Source of the DNA: APNM01 sp040361335 | Lineage (GTDB): Bacteria; Pseudomonadota; Gammaproteobacteria; Nevskiales; Salinisphaeraceae | Assembly: GCF_040361335.1 (NCBI RefSeq) | Contig: NZ_APNM01000003.1 | Location: 180,428 to 244,427 of the forward strand | Direction: 5' to 3' | Length of the DNA: 64,000 nucleotides | In this document: positions 21,767 to 32,829 of the stretch, piece by piece | Layout of the letters: each line of letters starts with the position of its first letter | Numbering within the stretch: position 1 is the stretch's first letter | Translations under genes and position numbers: made by a program | Notes under the pieces: generated by a model | Database searches by the model: none | What the model was told of the DNA's origin: nothing | The model's input: the letters and a program-made list of their open reading frames with translations, nothing else

Positions 21767-22629
21767 ATGAGTGAGGATTCCGAATCCGACAGTAGCCGCT
21801 CGTCCTCGAACGGCTGGCTGCGCCAACTCGGCCAGAGCCTGGCCGGCCCGCCGCGCGATCGCGACGAGTTGACGGAGATCCTGGGCGAGGCCCAGCGCAA
21901 CGACCTACTGGACGGCGACGCCCTCTGGATGATGAAGGGCGTGCTCAATGTCTCCGAAATCCAGGTGCGGGACATCATGGTGCCGCGCTCGCAGATGGTG
22001 GTGGTGGAGCGTGACGCCGAGCCCGCCGCCATCCTGCCCACCGTGATCGAGTCCGGGCACTCGCGATTTCCGGTGATCGGCGACTCGCGCGACGAGGTGG
22101 TCGGCATCCTGCTCGCCAAGGATCTGCTGCGTCTGGCCCTGGACGAGAACGGCGAGGCCGGTTTCGATATGCGCCAGGTGCTGCGGCCGGCGGTGTTCGT
22201 GCCCGAGGCCAAGCGCGTCAACGTGCTGCTCAAGGAATTCCGGGCCTCGCGCAACCACATGGCGGTGGTGGTCGACGAGTACGGCGGCGTCGCCGGACTG
22301 GTCACCATCGAGGATGCCCTGGAGCAGATCGTCGGCGACATCGACGACGAGTACGACACCGCCGAGGGCGCCTACATCATGCGCCAGGACGCCAACCGCT
22401 TCCTGGTGCGCAGCCTGACGCCGGTGCCCGAGTTCAACCGCTACTTCGGCGCCACCTTCTCGGACGAGGAGTTCGACACCATCGGCGGCTTGGTGATGCA
22501 CGAATTCGGGCACATGCCCAAGCGCGGCGAAACGGTGGTCGTTGACCGCTTCCAGTTCAACGTCCAGCGCGCCGACTCGCGCCGCATCCACCTGTTCCAG
22601 ATGGCGGTGCTGCCCGAGGCCGAGGGCGC

Positions 22630-22633
<4 letters not shown>
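21767..22633 (+). CDS. ybeX: CBS-domain protein CorC/YbeX
   Basis: Soluble CBS-pair protein with a C-terminal CorC/HlyC domain, 288 residues, linked to magnesium/cobalt resistance and ribosome homeostasis in E. coli. The first CBS starts at VRDIMVPRSQMVVVERD and the second at LRPAVFVPEAKRVNVLL; VVDEYGGVAGLVTIEDALE is the family signature. The C-terminal domain runs from about 205 to the end. It overlaps lnt by four bases (ATGA-type junction with GTG start). Confidence 0.95.
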
Positions 22634-26740
<4,107 letters not shown>

Positions 26741-26741
26741 C

Positions 26742-27248
26742 ATGAACCGCGCGATCGCAGCCGCCCTCGCGGGCGCCCTGATCCTGACCCTGGCCGCCTG
26801 CGGTTTCCGGCTGCAGGGCACGGCGCCGTTGCCCGGCGGCGTGGACAGCGTGCGAGTGACCTTCGATCAGCCCTATGGCGTGGCGGAGCCGCCGCTGGTG
26901 CTGGTCCTCGAGCAGCGGCTGCGCGCCCGCGGCGCCCTCGGCGGCGGCGATGCCGACGCCCGGCTGCACATAGCCGAGATCAATACGCGGCGCCGCCTGC
27001 TGGCGGTCAGTCCGGAGGACGCGCGCGGCGCGGCCTACGAGCTGGAGACCGAGGCGGTGTTCGACCTCCGGATCGGCGGCAAGACGCGCCTGGCGCACGA
27101 GAGCCTGACGGTGCGCCGCGAATACAGCTTCGACGATACCGCGCGCTTGGCCGCCGAAGCCGAGCGCGAGGAATTGGAACAGGCGATGCAGGCGGAGCTG
27201 GCGGATTTGATCCTGCTGCGGCTGGACGCGGTCGATGCCGCGGAATGA
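26742..27248 (+). CDS. lptE: LPS-assembly lipoprotein LptE
   Basis: Outer-membrane lipoprotein that plugs LptD during lipopolysaccharide insertion. The 168-residue precursor has a signal peptide with the lipobox LTLAACGF (Cys about residue 20) followed by FRLQGTAPLP, the family hallmark. It starts at ATG 26742, one base after the leuS stop codon, the conserved leuS-lptE junction. The last 14 bases overlap the next gene in another frame. Confidence 0.93.
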   Translation: MNRAIAAALAGALILTLAACGFRLQGTAPLPGGVDSVRVTFDQPYGVAEPPLVLVLEQRLRARGALGGGDADARLHIAEINTRRRLLAVSPEDARGAAYELETEAVFDLRIGGKTRLAHESLTVRREYSFDDTARLAAEAEREELEQAMQAELADLILLRLDAVDAAE

Positions 27249-27828
27249 GCCGCCGCCCGGCGATGCCGCGCCGCCCGATCCCGAACGGGCGGCGGCGCTG
27301 CTGCGTCATCGGCGCAGCGTCGAGCGCTTCCGGCCGGAGCGGCCGCCGCCGGCGCTGATCGAGGCCGCCGTGGAATGCGCCCGCTGGGCACCCAATCACC
27401 ATCTGACCCAGCCCTGGCGTTTCTACGACCTGGGGCCGGAGACCGCCGCCGCGGTGGTGGCGCTCAATGCCGACCTCGTGGCCGCCCGCAAGGGCGAGGC
27501 GGCGGCGGAGGCCAAGCGCCGGCGCTGGGGCGCGGTCCCGGGCTGGCTGGTGGTGACCCAGCGCCGCAGCGACGATCCGTTGCGCGAGCGCGAGGACTAC
27601 GCCGCCTGCTGTTGCGCCATCCAGAACCTGATGCTGTTCCTGGCGGCGCACGATGTGGGCACCAAGTGGACCACGGGTGATGTCACCCGCGAGCCCCGCT
27701 TCTACGAGATCGCGGGCATCGATGCCGGCGCGGAGGACGTGACCGGGCTCGTCTGGTACGGCTACCCGGCGCACCGGCCGCGGTCGCGCCGGCTGCCGGT
27801 GTCCGAAATCCTGCGGACCCTGCCGTGA
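27235..27828 (+). CDS. Nitroreductase family protein
   Basis: FMN-dependent nitroreductase-fold oxidoreductase of 197 residues. RHRRSVERFRPERP near residue 25 is the FMN-phosphate-binding start, CARWAPNHHLTQPWRF the second FMN motif, and DYAACCCAIQNLMLFLAAHDVGTKW the central helix. The substrate is unknown. It overlaps lptE, taking the place that holA (DNA polymerase III delta) has in many relatives; translational coupling with lptE is likely. ATG 27235 is the only reasonable start. Confidence 0.88.
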   Translation: MPRNEPPPGDAAPPDPERAAALLRHRRSVERFRPERPPPALIEAAVECARWAPNHHLTQPWRFYDLGPETAAAVVALNADLVAARKGEAAAEAKRRRWGAVPGWLVVTQRRSDDPLREREDYAACCCAIQNLMLFLAAHDVGTKWTTGDVTREPRFYEIAGIDAGAEDVTGLVWYGYPAHRPRSRRLPVSEILRTLP

Positions 27829-27855
27829 CATCGGGCCCGGCCGGGGCGCCATACA

Positions 27856-27884
27856 TTGCAAACGGGGGCGCGTTTCGGTAATAT
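27856..27884 (+). promoter_or_regulatory. Probable rplM-rpsI promoter
   Basis: TTGCAA (27856-27861) and TAATAT (27879-27884) are separated by 17 bases, followed by CGCGCGCC, a GC-rich discriminator as expected for ribosomal-protein promoters. The leader to the rplM start is about 50 bases. Confidence 0.75.
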
Positions 27885-27939
27885 CGCGCGCCTTTCGGGG
27901 CCGCATCGCGGCTTCCTTTTCGGCAGTCGAGAGACGATC

Positions 27940-28368
27940 ATGAAGACGTTTTCCGCGAAGAAGGGCGAAGTGCCCGGTGATTGGTATGTGGTCGACGCAG
28001 AAGGCAAGACCCTGGGTCGCCTGGCGTCCGAGGTCGCCTTTCGCCTGCGCGGCAAGCACAAGCCGGAGTACACCCCGCACGTGGATACCGGCGATCACAT
28101 CGTGGTGATCAATGCCGAAAAGGTGAAGGTGACCGGCAACAAGCTCGACCAGAAGCGCTATTACCGGCACACCGGCTACCCCGGCAACATGAAGGAGACG
28201 CGCCTGGAGGACGCCCTGGAGCGGCATCCGGAGCGCGTGATCGAGACCGCGGTCAAGGGCATGCTGCCCAAGAACCCGCTGGGCCGCGACATGTACCGCA
28301 AGCTGCGCGTGTACCGGGGTGCCGAGCACCCGCACGCCGCCCAGCAGCCCCAGGCCTTGGAGATTTAG
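27940..28368 (+). CDS. rplM: Ribosomal protein L13
   Basis: 50S subunit protein of 142 residues, starting [20 protein letters not shown] and containing [20 protein letters not shown] and [20 protein letters not shown]. An in-frame upstream extension of 28 codons covers the promoter and is not real. rpsI follows after four bases. In E. coli L13 represses this operon through its leader; the leader here is short. Confidence 0.99.
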   Translation: MKTFSAKKGEVPGDWYVVDAEGKTLGRLASEVAFRLRGKHKPEYTPHVDTGDHIVVINAEKVKVTGNKLDQKRYYRHTGYPGNMKETRLEDALERHPERVIETAVKGMLPKNPLGRDMYRKLRVYRGAEHPHAAQQPQALEI

Positions 28369-28372
28369 ATAG

Positions 28373-28765
28373 ATGGCTGACACCCAGAGCTACGGCACCG
28401 GCCGCCGCAAGACCGCCACCGCGCGCGTCTTCATCAAGCCCGGCAAGGGCGACATCGTCGTCAACAAGAAGCCGCTGGACGAGTATTTCGGCCGGCCCAC
28501 CTCGCGCATGATCGTGCGCCAGCCGCTGGAAGCGACCGATTCCGTGGAGCGCTTCGATATCTACGCCACCGTCGAGGGCGGTGGGCCCAACGGCCAGGCC
28601 GGCGCCATCCGCCACGGCCTCGCCCGCGCGCTGATCGACTACGACGAGACCCTGCGCGGCACCCTGCGCGCCGCCGGCTACGTCACCCGCGACGCGCGCA
28701 AGGTCGAGCGCAAGAAGATCGGTCTGCACAAGGCCCGCAAGGCACCGCAATACTCGAAGCGTTAG
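28373..28765 (+). CDS. rpsI: Ribosomal protein S9
   Basis: 30S subunit protein of 130 residues with the [16 protein letters not shown] start and the universally conserved C-terminal [16 protein letters not shown] tail ([11 protein letters not shown]) that touches P-site tRNA. The last codons and the stop codon are part of an 8-bp hairpin (28753-28772), and an inverted heptamer array starts 16 bases after the stop. Confidence 0.99.
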   Translation: MADTQSYGTGRRKTATARVFIKPGKGDIVVNKKPLDEYFGRPTSRMIVRQPLEATDSVERFDIYATVEGGGPNGQAGAIRHGLARALIDYDETLRGTLRAAGYVTRDARKVERKKIGLHKARKAPQYSKR

Positions 28766-28772
28766 CTTCGAG
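28753..28772 (+). other. Hairpin spanning the rpsI stop codon
   Basis: Perfect 8-bp stem CTCGAAGC-GTTA-GCTTCGAG with the TAG stop in the loop and first stem base. There is no T-run, so it is not a classical terminator. A similar but much longer hairpin spans the stop codon at 41106-41149; both are directly followed by an ACAGGTT-type array. Confidence 0.7.
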
Positions 28773-28781
28773 CATCGCGGC

Positions 28782-29228
28782 GCAGGTTACGGGTTACAGG
28801 TTTACGGGTTACAGGGAAGTCACCTTGCGCCGGACATGGAACGTTTCACGGACCTGGAGGTCTGGAAACGCGGTTGCAGATTGACCGTGAAGGTCTACGA
28901 AGCCCTCGCCACCACGCGCGAGTACGGTTTCAAGGACCAGGTCACTCGCGCCGCCCTGTCTATCCCCTCGAATGTGGCCGAGGGATATGACAGAGGCTCT
29001 ACCGCGGAGTACATCCAGTTCCTCAACTACGCGAAGGGCTCTTGCGCCGAGTTGCGGACTCAACTGTATATCGGCACGAAAATAGGAGTTGTTGAAAAGG
29101 CACAGTCTTCGGAGTTGATCGAGGAAGCCGGACAGATAACGCGGATGCTTCAGTCCATGGTCAACACGCTGACCAACCCCGAACCCTGAATGCCTTAACC
29201 CCTGTAACCTGTAATCTGTAACCTGAAT
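28782..29228. mobile_element. Candidate element: inverted ACAGGTT heptamer arms around a four-helix-bundle gene
   Basis: The left arm (28782-28817) has five units of the form RCRGGTT; the right arm (29201-29228) is four units of the reverse complement CCTGTAA with a strict 7-bp period. Between them is a single gene of visibly lower GC content. The element occupies the space between rpsI and tRNA-Gln. No transposase, integrase or clear target-site duplication is visible. Calling it mobile is inference from the inverted arms, the base composition and the recurrence of the same arms at 36866 and 41148. Confidence 0.6.
28836..29189 (+). CDS. Four-helix-bundle protein of the S23/IVP family
   Basis: A 117-residue helical protein of the family first found in intervening sequences of 23S rRNA genes (TIGR02436 type) and related to Avd of diversity-generating retroelements. 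Recognisable features are FTDLEVWKRGCRLTVKVYE at the start, KDQVTRAALSIPSNVAEGYD (the family signature SIPSNxAEG), YIQFLNYAKGSCAELRTQLY and an amphipathic C-terminal helix ending RMLQSMVNTL. Members form pentamers with a basic surface suited to nucleic-acid binding; the function is unproven. Codons are AT-richer (for example AAA ATA GGA GTT GTT GAA) than in neighbouring genes, suggesting transfer. It lies alone within inverted heptamer arms and is not in an rRNA gene. Confidence 0.9.
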   Translation: MERFTDLEVWKRGCRLTVKVYEALATTREYGFKDQVTRAALSIPSNVAEGYDRGSTAEYIQFLNYAKGSCAELRTQLYIGTKIGVVEKAQSSELIEEAGQITRMLQSMVNTLTNPEP

Positions 29229-29236
29229 CCCGATTT

Positions 29237-29310
29237 TGGGGGATCGTCTAACGGTAGGACAGCGGACTCTGACTCCGTCAATCCAGGTTCGAATCCTGGT
29301 CCCCCAGCCA
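29237..29310 (+). tRNA. tRNA-Gln (anticodon CUG)
   Basis: A 74-nt tRNA. Acceptor TGGGGGA pairs with TCCCCCA before G-CCA; anticodon stem GCGGA/TCCGT holds loop CTCTGAC, anticodon CUG. T-arm CCAGGTTCGAATCCTGG is perfect and CCA is encoded. It begins nine bases after the right arm of the S23 element and is followed by a terminator and degenerate copies of its own 3' end. Confidence 0.97.
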
Positions 29311-29319
29311 ACAGCGAAA

Positions 29320-29344
29320 AGCCCGCCTCCAAGGCGGGCTTTTT
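29320..29344 (+). terminator. Rho-independent terminator after tRNA-Gln
   Basis: Stem AGCCCGCCT / AGGCGGGCT (29320-29328, 29332-29340) with loop CCA, preceded by AAA and followed by TTTT. Confidence 0.9.
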
Positions 29345-29363
29345 GTTGTTTCGTGAGAATCCC

Positions 29364-29477
29364 GGGATTCGAACCGGTTCGACCGATCCGCAATGGCGGA
29401 TCGGAACAGCGGAGCGTAGCGACGCTGGCCCGAAGGGCGAGGGGCGTAAGCCCCGAGTAATCCTGGTTCCCCGGCCA
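29364..29477 (+). repeat. tRNA-echo repeat behind tRNA-Gln
   Basis: Begins with an inverted T-arm (GGGATTCGAACC, 29364-29375), then hairpins CCGATCCGC-AATG-GCGGATCGG and AGCGT-AGCG-ACGCT, the module GGCCCGAAGGGCGA (29427-29440), hairpin GGGGC-GTAA-GCCCC (29441-29454), GAGTAATC, and a copy of the last 19 nt of tRNA-Gln (29459-29477) with two mismatches to the gene at 29292-29310. The order of parts is the same as behind tRNA-Arg, but each locus uses its own tRNA sequence. Confidence 0.8.
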
Positions 29478-29514
29478 ACAATTTTTCTTGGCGAGCGCAG
29501 CGAGCTTAGAAGAA

Positions 29515-29643
29515 TGTTGCCCCGGACCCCGATCCGGGGCCTAGAAAGCCCGCCGTTTAAGGCGGGTTAAGGCGGGCTTTGTCGTATCTGGCCCCCGGAC
29601 TGCGATCCGGGGCCTGGAAGGCCCGCCGCCAGGCGGGCTTTTT
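29515..29643. repeat. Duplicated hairpin-terminator modules
   Basis: Two similar units, each a CCCCGGA..TCCGGGG palindrome followed by GCCT(A/G)GAA and an AAGCCCGCC/GGCGGGCTT stem with a T-run (about 29515-29579 and 29590-29643). The stem repeats the tRNA-Gln terminator. The last copy abuts the 3' end of the convergent modC gene and probably terminates both directions. Confidence 0.7.
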
Positions 29644-29651
29644 CATGCGAT

Positions 29652-30758
29652 TCACAGCCGCATATCGAACGCCACCGTGCGGATCAGGGCCACCACCGGC
29701 ATACCCTCGCGCAAGTCCATTTCCGCGAGAGACTTGCGGGTGAGCCGGGCGCGCAGCGCCTGGCCGCCGACGCGCAGACGCAGCTCGACCGCGCTGCCCG
29801 TGCCGATCTCGCCGATGCGTTCGATGGTGGCGTGCAGCCGGTTGCGGTAGCTGGTGGCGGCCGGGTCCGACAGGGCCAGGGCGACGTCGCGCACCGGCAC
29901 GCGCAGCCGCAGGGTCGTGCCGGCGGGCTCGTCCACGGCCGGCACGGTCAATCGCTGGCCGTCGGCCAGGGCGAGATCCGTGAGGGCGTAGTCGGTTTCA
30001 TGGCGTTCCACGGTGGCGGCAAGGACGGAGACGGCGTCGAAGCCGCCGAGATGAGGTGTCAGGTCGAATCGGGCCAGCAGCTCGTCGAGCGGCCCCTGGG
30101 CCAGCACACCGCCGTTCTCGATCAGGACCAGCCGATCGGCGACGGCGGCGATCTCGCCCGGCTCGTGACTGACGTAGGCGACCGGAATGTCCACCTCGCG
30201 CACCAGCCGGCCGATGTAGCGCAGCATCTCCCGCTTGCGGGCCTCGTCGAGGCCGGTCAGGGGCTCGTCCAGGAGCAGCAGGCGGGGCTCGGTGAGCAGG
30301 GCACGGCCGATGGCCACCCGGCGGGCCTCGCCGCCGGAGAGCGTGGCCGGGAAGCGGGCGAGCAGGTTGTCCAGGCCCAGCAGCGCCACGATGTCGTCGA
30401 AGCACCGCCGCCCGGCGGCACGCATGCCGTAGGTCAGGTTGCCGCGCACGCGGTAATGCGGGAACAGCCGGGCCTCCTGGAACACCACGCCGAGGCCGCG
30501 TCGGTGTGGCGGCACGAAGTGCCCGCGCGCGGTATCGGTCAGGATATCGCCGCCGATACGGATGGTGCCGGCGTCCGGCCGGTCCAGGCCCGCGATCAGC
30601 CGCAACAGACTGGTCTTGCCGCTGCCCGAGGCGCCGAACAGGGCGGTGACGCCGCGCGCCGGGATGGCCAGCGACGTCGCCAGGCGGAAATCGCCCAGAC
30701 GCTTGCGCACGTCCAGCTCGACGCCGGTGTCGTCAGGCTGCAGGCCGACGGCATCCAT
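29652..30758 (-). CDS. modC: Molybdate ABC transporter ATP-binding protein
   Basis: ATPase of the molybdate importer, 368 residues, starting MDAVGLQPDDTGVELDV at 30758 (an in-frame extension upstream overlaps modB). Walker A GASGSGKTSLLRLIAGLD near residue 45, signature LSGGEARRVAIGRALL, Walker B LLLLDEPLTGLD and the switch His in VAYVSHEPGEI are intact. A C-terminal TOBE/Mop-like domain (about 290-368) probably binds molybdate. It follows modB by two bases. Confidence 0.97.
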   Translation of the reverse strand: MDAVGLQPDDTGVELDVRKRLGDFRLATSLAIPARGVTALFGASGSGKTSLLRLIAGLDRPDAGTIRIGGDILTDTARGHFVPPHRRGLGVVFQEARLFPHYRVRGNLTYGMRAAGRRCFDDIVALLGLDNLLARFPATLSGGEARRVAIGRALLTEPRLLLLDEPLTGLDEARKREMLRYIGRLVREVDIPVAYVSHEPGEIAAVADRLVLIENGGVLAQGPLDELLARFDLTPHLGGFDAVSVLAATVERHETDYALTDLALADGQRLTVPAVDEPAGTTLRLRVPVRDVALALSDPAATSYRNRLHATIERIGEIGTGSAVELRLRVGGQALRARLTRKSLAEMDLREGMPVVALIRTVAFDMRL

Positions 30759-30760
30759 GG

Positions 30761-31456
30761 TCAGGCGTCCCGCCCCTGCAGACGCCGCCGCGCGCGCCGG
30801 GCGAGCGCCTCCGACACCAGGATCGCGAGCATCGCGATCGCCACCGACACGGCGCACAAACGCGCCGCCGCGGCCTCACCGCCGGGTGTCTGGAGCATGG
30901 TGTAGAGCGCCAGCGGCAGGGTGCGGGTCTCGCCGGGTATGTTGGCGGCAAAGGTGATGGTGGCGCCGAATTCCGATAGTGCCCGTGCGAAGGCCAGCAC
31001 CGTCCCGGTCAGCAGGCCGGGCAGGGCCAGGGGCAGGGTGATCGTGAGCCAGACGCGCCGCCGGCTCGCGCCCAGGGTGGCGGCCGCCGCCTCCAGGCCC
31101 GGGTCCACCGCCTCCAGGGACAGGCGCACGGCGCGCACCAGCAGGGGGAAGGCCATGACGCCGCCGGCCACCGCCGCCCCCTGCCAGGTGAAGGGCAGTG
31201 AGATGCCCAGCCACCGGTCCAGCCACTGGCCGAGCCAGCCCTGACGGCCGAGCGAGATCAGCAGCAGGTAGCCGACCACCACCGGCGGCAGCACCAGGGG
31301 CAGGTGCAACAGTCCTTCGAGCAGGGCCTTGCCGCGGAATTCCTTTCTCGCCATCAGCCAGGCCAGAAGCACGCCGGGGACCAGGATCCATCCCACGGCC
31401 GTCCCCGCGACCCGGAGGCTGATCAGGATGGCCTGCCATTCGGCGTCGGAGAGCAT
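30761..31456 (-). CDS. modB: Molybdate ABC transporter permease
   Basis: Inner-membrane permease of 231 residues with five or more helices. It starts MLSDAEWQAILISLRVAGTA and carries the ABC-permease EAA loop as LEAAAATLGASRRRVWLTITLPLALPG (quoted in part: AAATLGASRRRVWLTITLPL) and EFGATITFAANIPGETRTLP, typical of ModB. It lies between modA (1 bp apart) and modC. Confidence 0.97.
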   Translation of the reverse strand: MLSDAEWQAILISLRVAGTAVGWILVPGVLLAWLMARKEFRGKALLEGLLHLPLVLPPVVVGYLLLISLGRQGWLGQWLDRWLGISLPFTWQGAAVAGGVMAFPLLVRAVRLSLEAVDPGLEAAAATLGASRRRVWLTITLPLALPGLLTGTVLAFARALSEFGATITFAANIPGETRTLPLALYTMLQTPGGEAAAARLCAVSVAIAMLAILVSEALARRARRRLQGRDA

Positions 31457-31457
31457 G

Positions 31458-32264
31458 TCAGTCCCGGGCGGGCGTGAAGCCGAAATCCGCGAACATCGCC
31501 ATCGCTTCGTCGCCGCCCAGCCACTCGCGGAATGCCCGGGCGGCAGGGTTCGGCGAGGTTCCCACCAGGGCGGCCGGGTAGGCGATGGGATCGTGGCTGT
31601 CGGCGGGGAACAGTCCCAGGCGCACGACATCGTCGGCGGCGTGCGCGTCGCTACGGTAGACGATGCCCAGCGGCGTTTCGCCGCGCTCGACCAGGGCGAG
31701 CGCGGCGCGGACATTGTCGGCCCGTGCCAGCCGGCCCGCGAGAGCGTCCCACATGCCCAGCGAAATCAAGGCCCGACGCGCATAAATGCCCGCCGGCACG
31801 TGCGCGGGGTCACCGACGGCGAGGCGTTCGTCGCCGTGCAGAAGGGCGACCAGCGGCCGGTCGTCCGCGCCCGGCGCGTATTCGCGGATGCCGCTGGTCG
31901 CCGATGCCACCACGGCCAGGCGGTTGCGCAGCAGATCGCCGCGGGCATGCAGCGGGATGCCCCGGTCCGCGAGCCAGTCCATCCACTGCCGGTTGGCGGC
32001 GATATATAGGTCCGCCGGGGCGCCGTGCGCGATCTGGCGCGCCGCGGTGGACGAGGCGGCGTAGACCGGCACCACGTCGACCCCGCGGGTGGACTCGTAA
32101 CGCTCGACGGCTGCGTCTAGGGCGTCCGCCAGCGAGGCGGCGGCGAACACTCGCACCGTCGGTGCCGCCTCCGCGGCCACGGATGCCGCGAGTGTCAGCA
32201 GCAGGACGACGGCCGCGGCGAGCGCGCGGCGCGCCGGAGGACGGGACCCCGGAACGGCGGTCAT
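31458..32264 (-). CDS. modA: Molybdate-binding periplasmic protein
   Basis: Substrate-binding protein of 268 residues with a cleavable signal peptide (ALAAAVVLLLTLAASVAAEA). VRVFAAASLADALDAA begins the mature fold, and GAPADLYIAANRQWMDWL and LGIVYRSDAHAADDV are ModA-type segments. The start ATG 32264 gives a proper signal peptide; the upstream 22 codons cover the ModE site. It is first in modABC. Confidence 0.96.
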   Translation of the reverse strand: MTAVPGSRPPARRALAAAVVLLLTLAASVAAEAAPTVRVFAAASLADALDAAVERYESTRGVDVVPVYAASSTAARQIAHGAPADLYIAANRQWMDWLADRGIPLHARGDLLRNRLAVVASATSGIREYAPGADDRPLVALLHGDERLAVGDPAHVPAGIYARRALISLGMWDALAGRLARADNVRAALALVERGETPLGIVYRSDAHAADDVVRLGLFPADSHDPIAYPAALVGTSPNPAARAFREWLGGDEAMAMFADFGFTPARD

Positions 32265-32272
32265 GCGCGACC

Positions 32273-32298
32273 TCGTTATGTACGTTCGGATATAGCGA
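32273..32298 (-). promoter_or_regulatory. ModE operator in front of modA
   Basis: Read on the minus strand: TCGCTATATC, six bases, TACATAACGA. This matches the E. coli ModE palindrome (TCGCTATATA-N6-TATATAACGA type) closely. It sits about 10 bases before the modA start and overlaps the expected transcription start, fitting repression by molybdate-loaded ModE. Confidence 0.85.
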
Positions 32299-32300
32299 AG

Positions 32301-32330
32301 ACTATATACCCATTGCGGGGACGCGGCCAA
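32301..32330 (-). promoter_or_regulatory. Probable modABC promoter
   Basis: Minus-strand TTGGCC (32330-32325), 18 bases, TATAGT (32306-32301), immediately upstream of the ModE palindrome. Confidence 0.55.
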
Positions 32331-32337
32331 TACATCG

Positions 32338-32712
32338 TCAATTCGCGTCCCCGCGGCGTGCGACCAGCGACAGCAATGCCCCGGCGTCGTCGGAGCATGC
32401 CGGATCGAGCAGGGCCTCCAGGGCCCGGAACCGGTCCAGGACCTCGCGGCCCAGGCGGGTCAGGTGCGCCCCGCCGCGCTCGCGCCCCCCGGTGGCGGTC
32501 TCGACGGCGCGCTCCGGCAGGTGGCGGTTCATGGTGTCGATGAGCTGCCAGGCCTTCTTGTAGCTCATGCCGAGCTCGCGGCTGGCGGCGCTGATCGACC
32601 CCGTGCGGTCGATGGCTGCCAGCAGATCGGCCTTGCCGGGGCCGACCACGACATCGCGGCCGGCGACAAGGCGGAGCTGAAAGGTCGGCTCGGGATGGTG
32701 CGTTCGTGTCAT
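32338..32712 (-). CDS. modE: ModE-type regulator, short form without Mop domains
   Basis: Winged-helix DNA-binding protein of 124 residues. DLLAAIDRTGSISAASRELGMSYKKAWQLID is the ModE N-terminal helix-turn-helix (key parts: RTGSISAAS and MSYKKAWQLIDTMN). E. coli ModE has two C-terminal molybdate-binding Mop domains (about 260 residues in all); they are absent, so molybdate sensing must occur otherwise, perhaps through the ModC C-terminal domain. Its stop codon is 8 bases from the modABC promoter. Start ATG 32712 is well placed. Confidence 0.93.
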   Translation of the reverse strand: MTRTHHPEPTFQLRLVAGRDVVVGPGKADLLAAIDRTGSISAASRELGMSYKKAWQLIDTMNRHLPERAVETATGGRERGGAHLTRLGREVLDRFRALEALLDPACSDDAGALLSLVARRGDAN

Positions 32713-32829
32713 GGTCCGGTCTCGTCGCCGCCCGGCGGGATCGCCGGGCCGTTTGCGCCATAATACGCGCCCGCCGGCGCCGGCCGCCCCGTCGCCGATA
32801 CGAAACCCGACAACTGCCCGAACCGACTC

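Noticed and set aside
28782..29228. CRISPR array
   Set aside because: Units are 7 bp and contiguous, with no 20-40-bp spacers and no cas genes.
29236..29570. Small open frames over tRNA-Gln and its tail
   Set aside because: They translate tRNA and hairpin repeats; no ribosome binding site or family resemblance.
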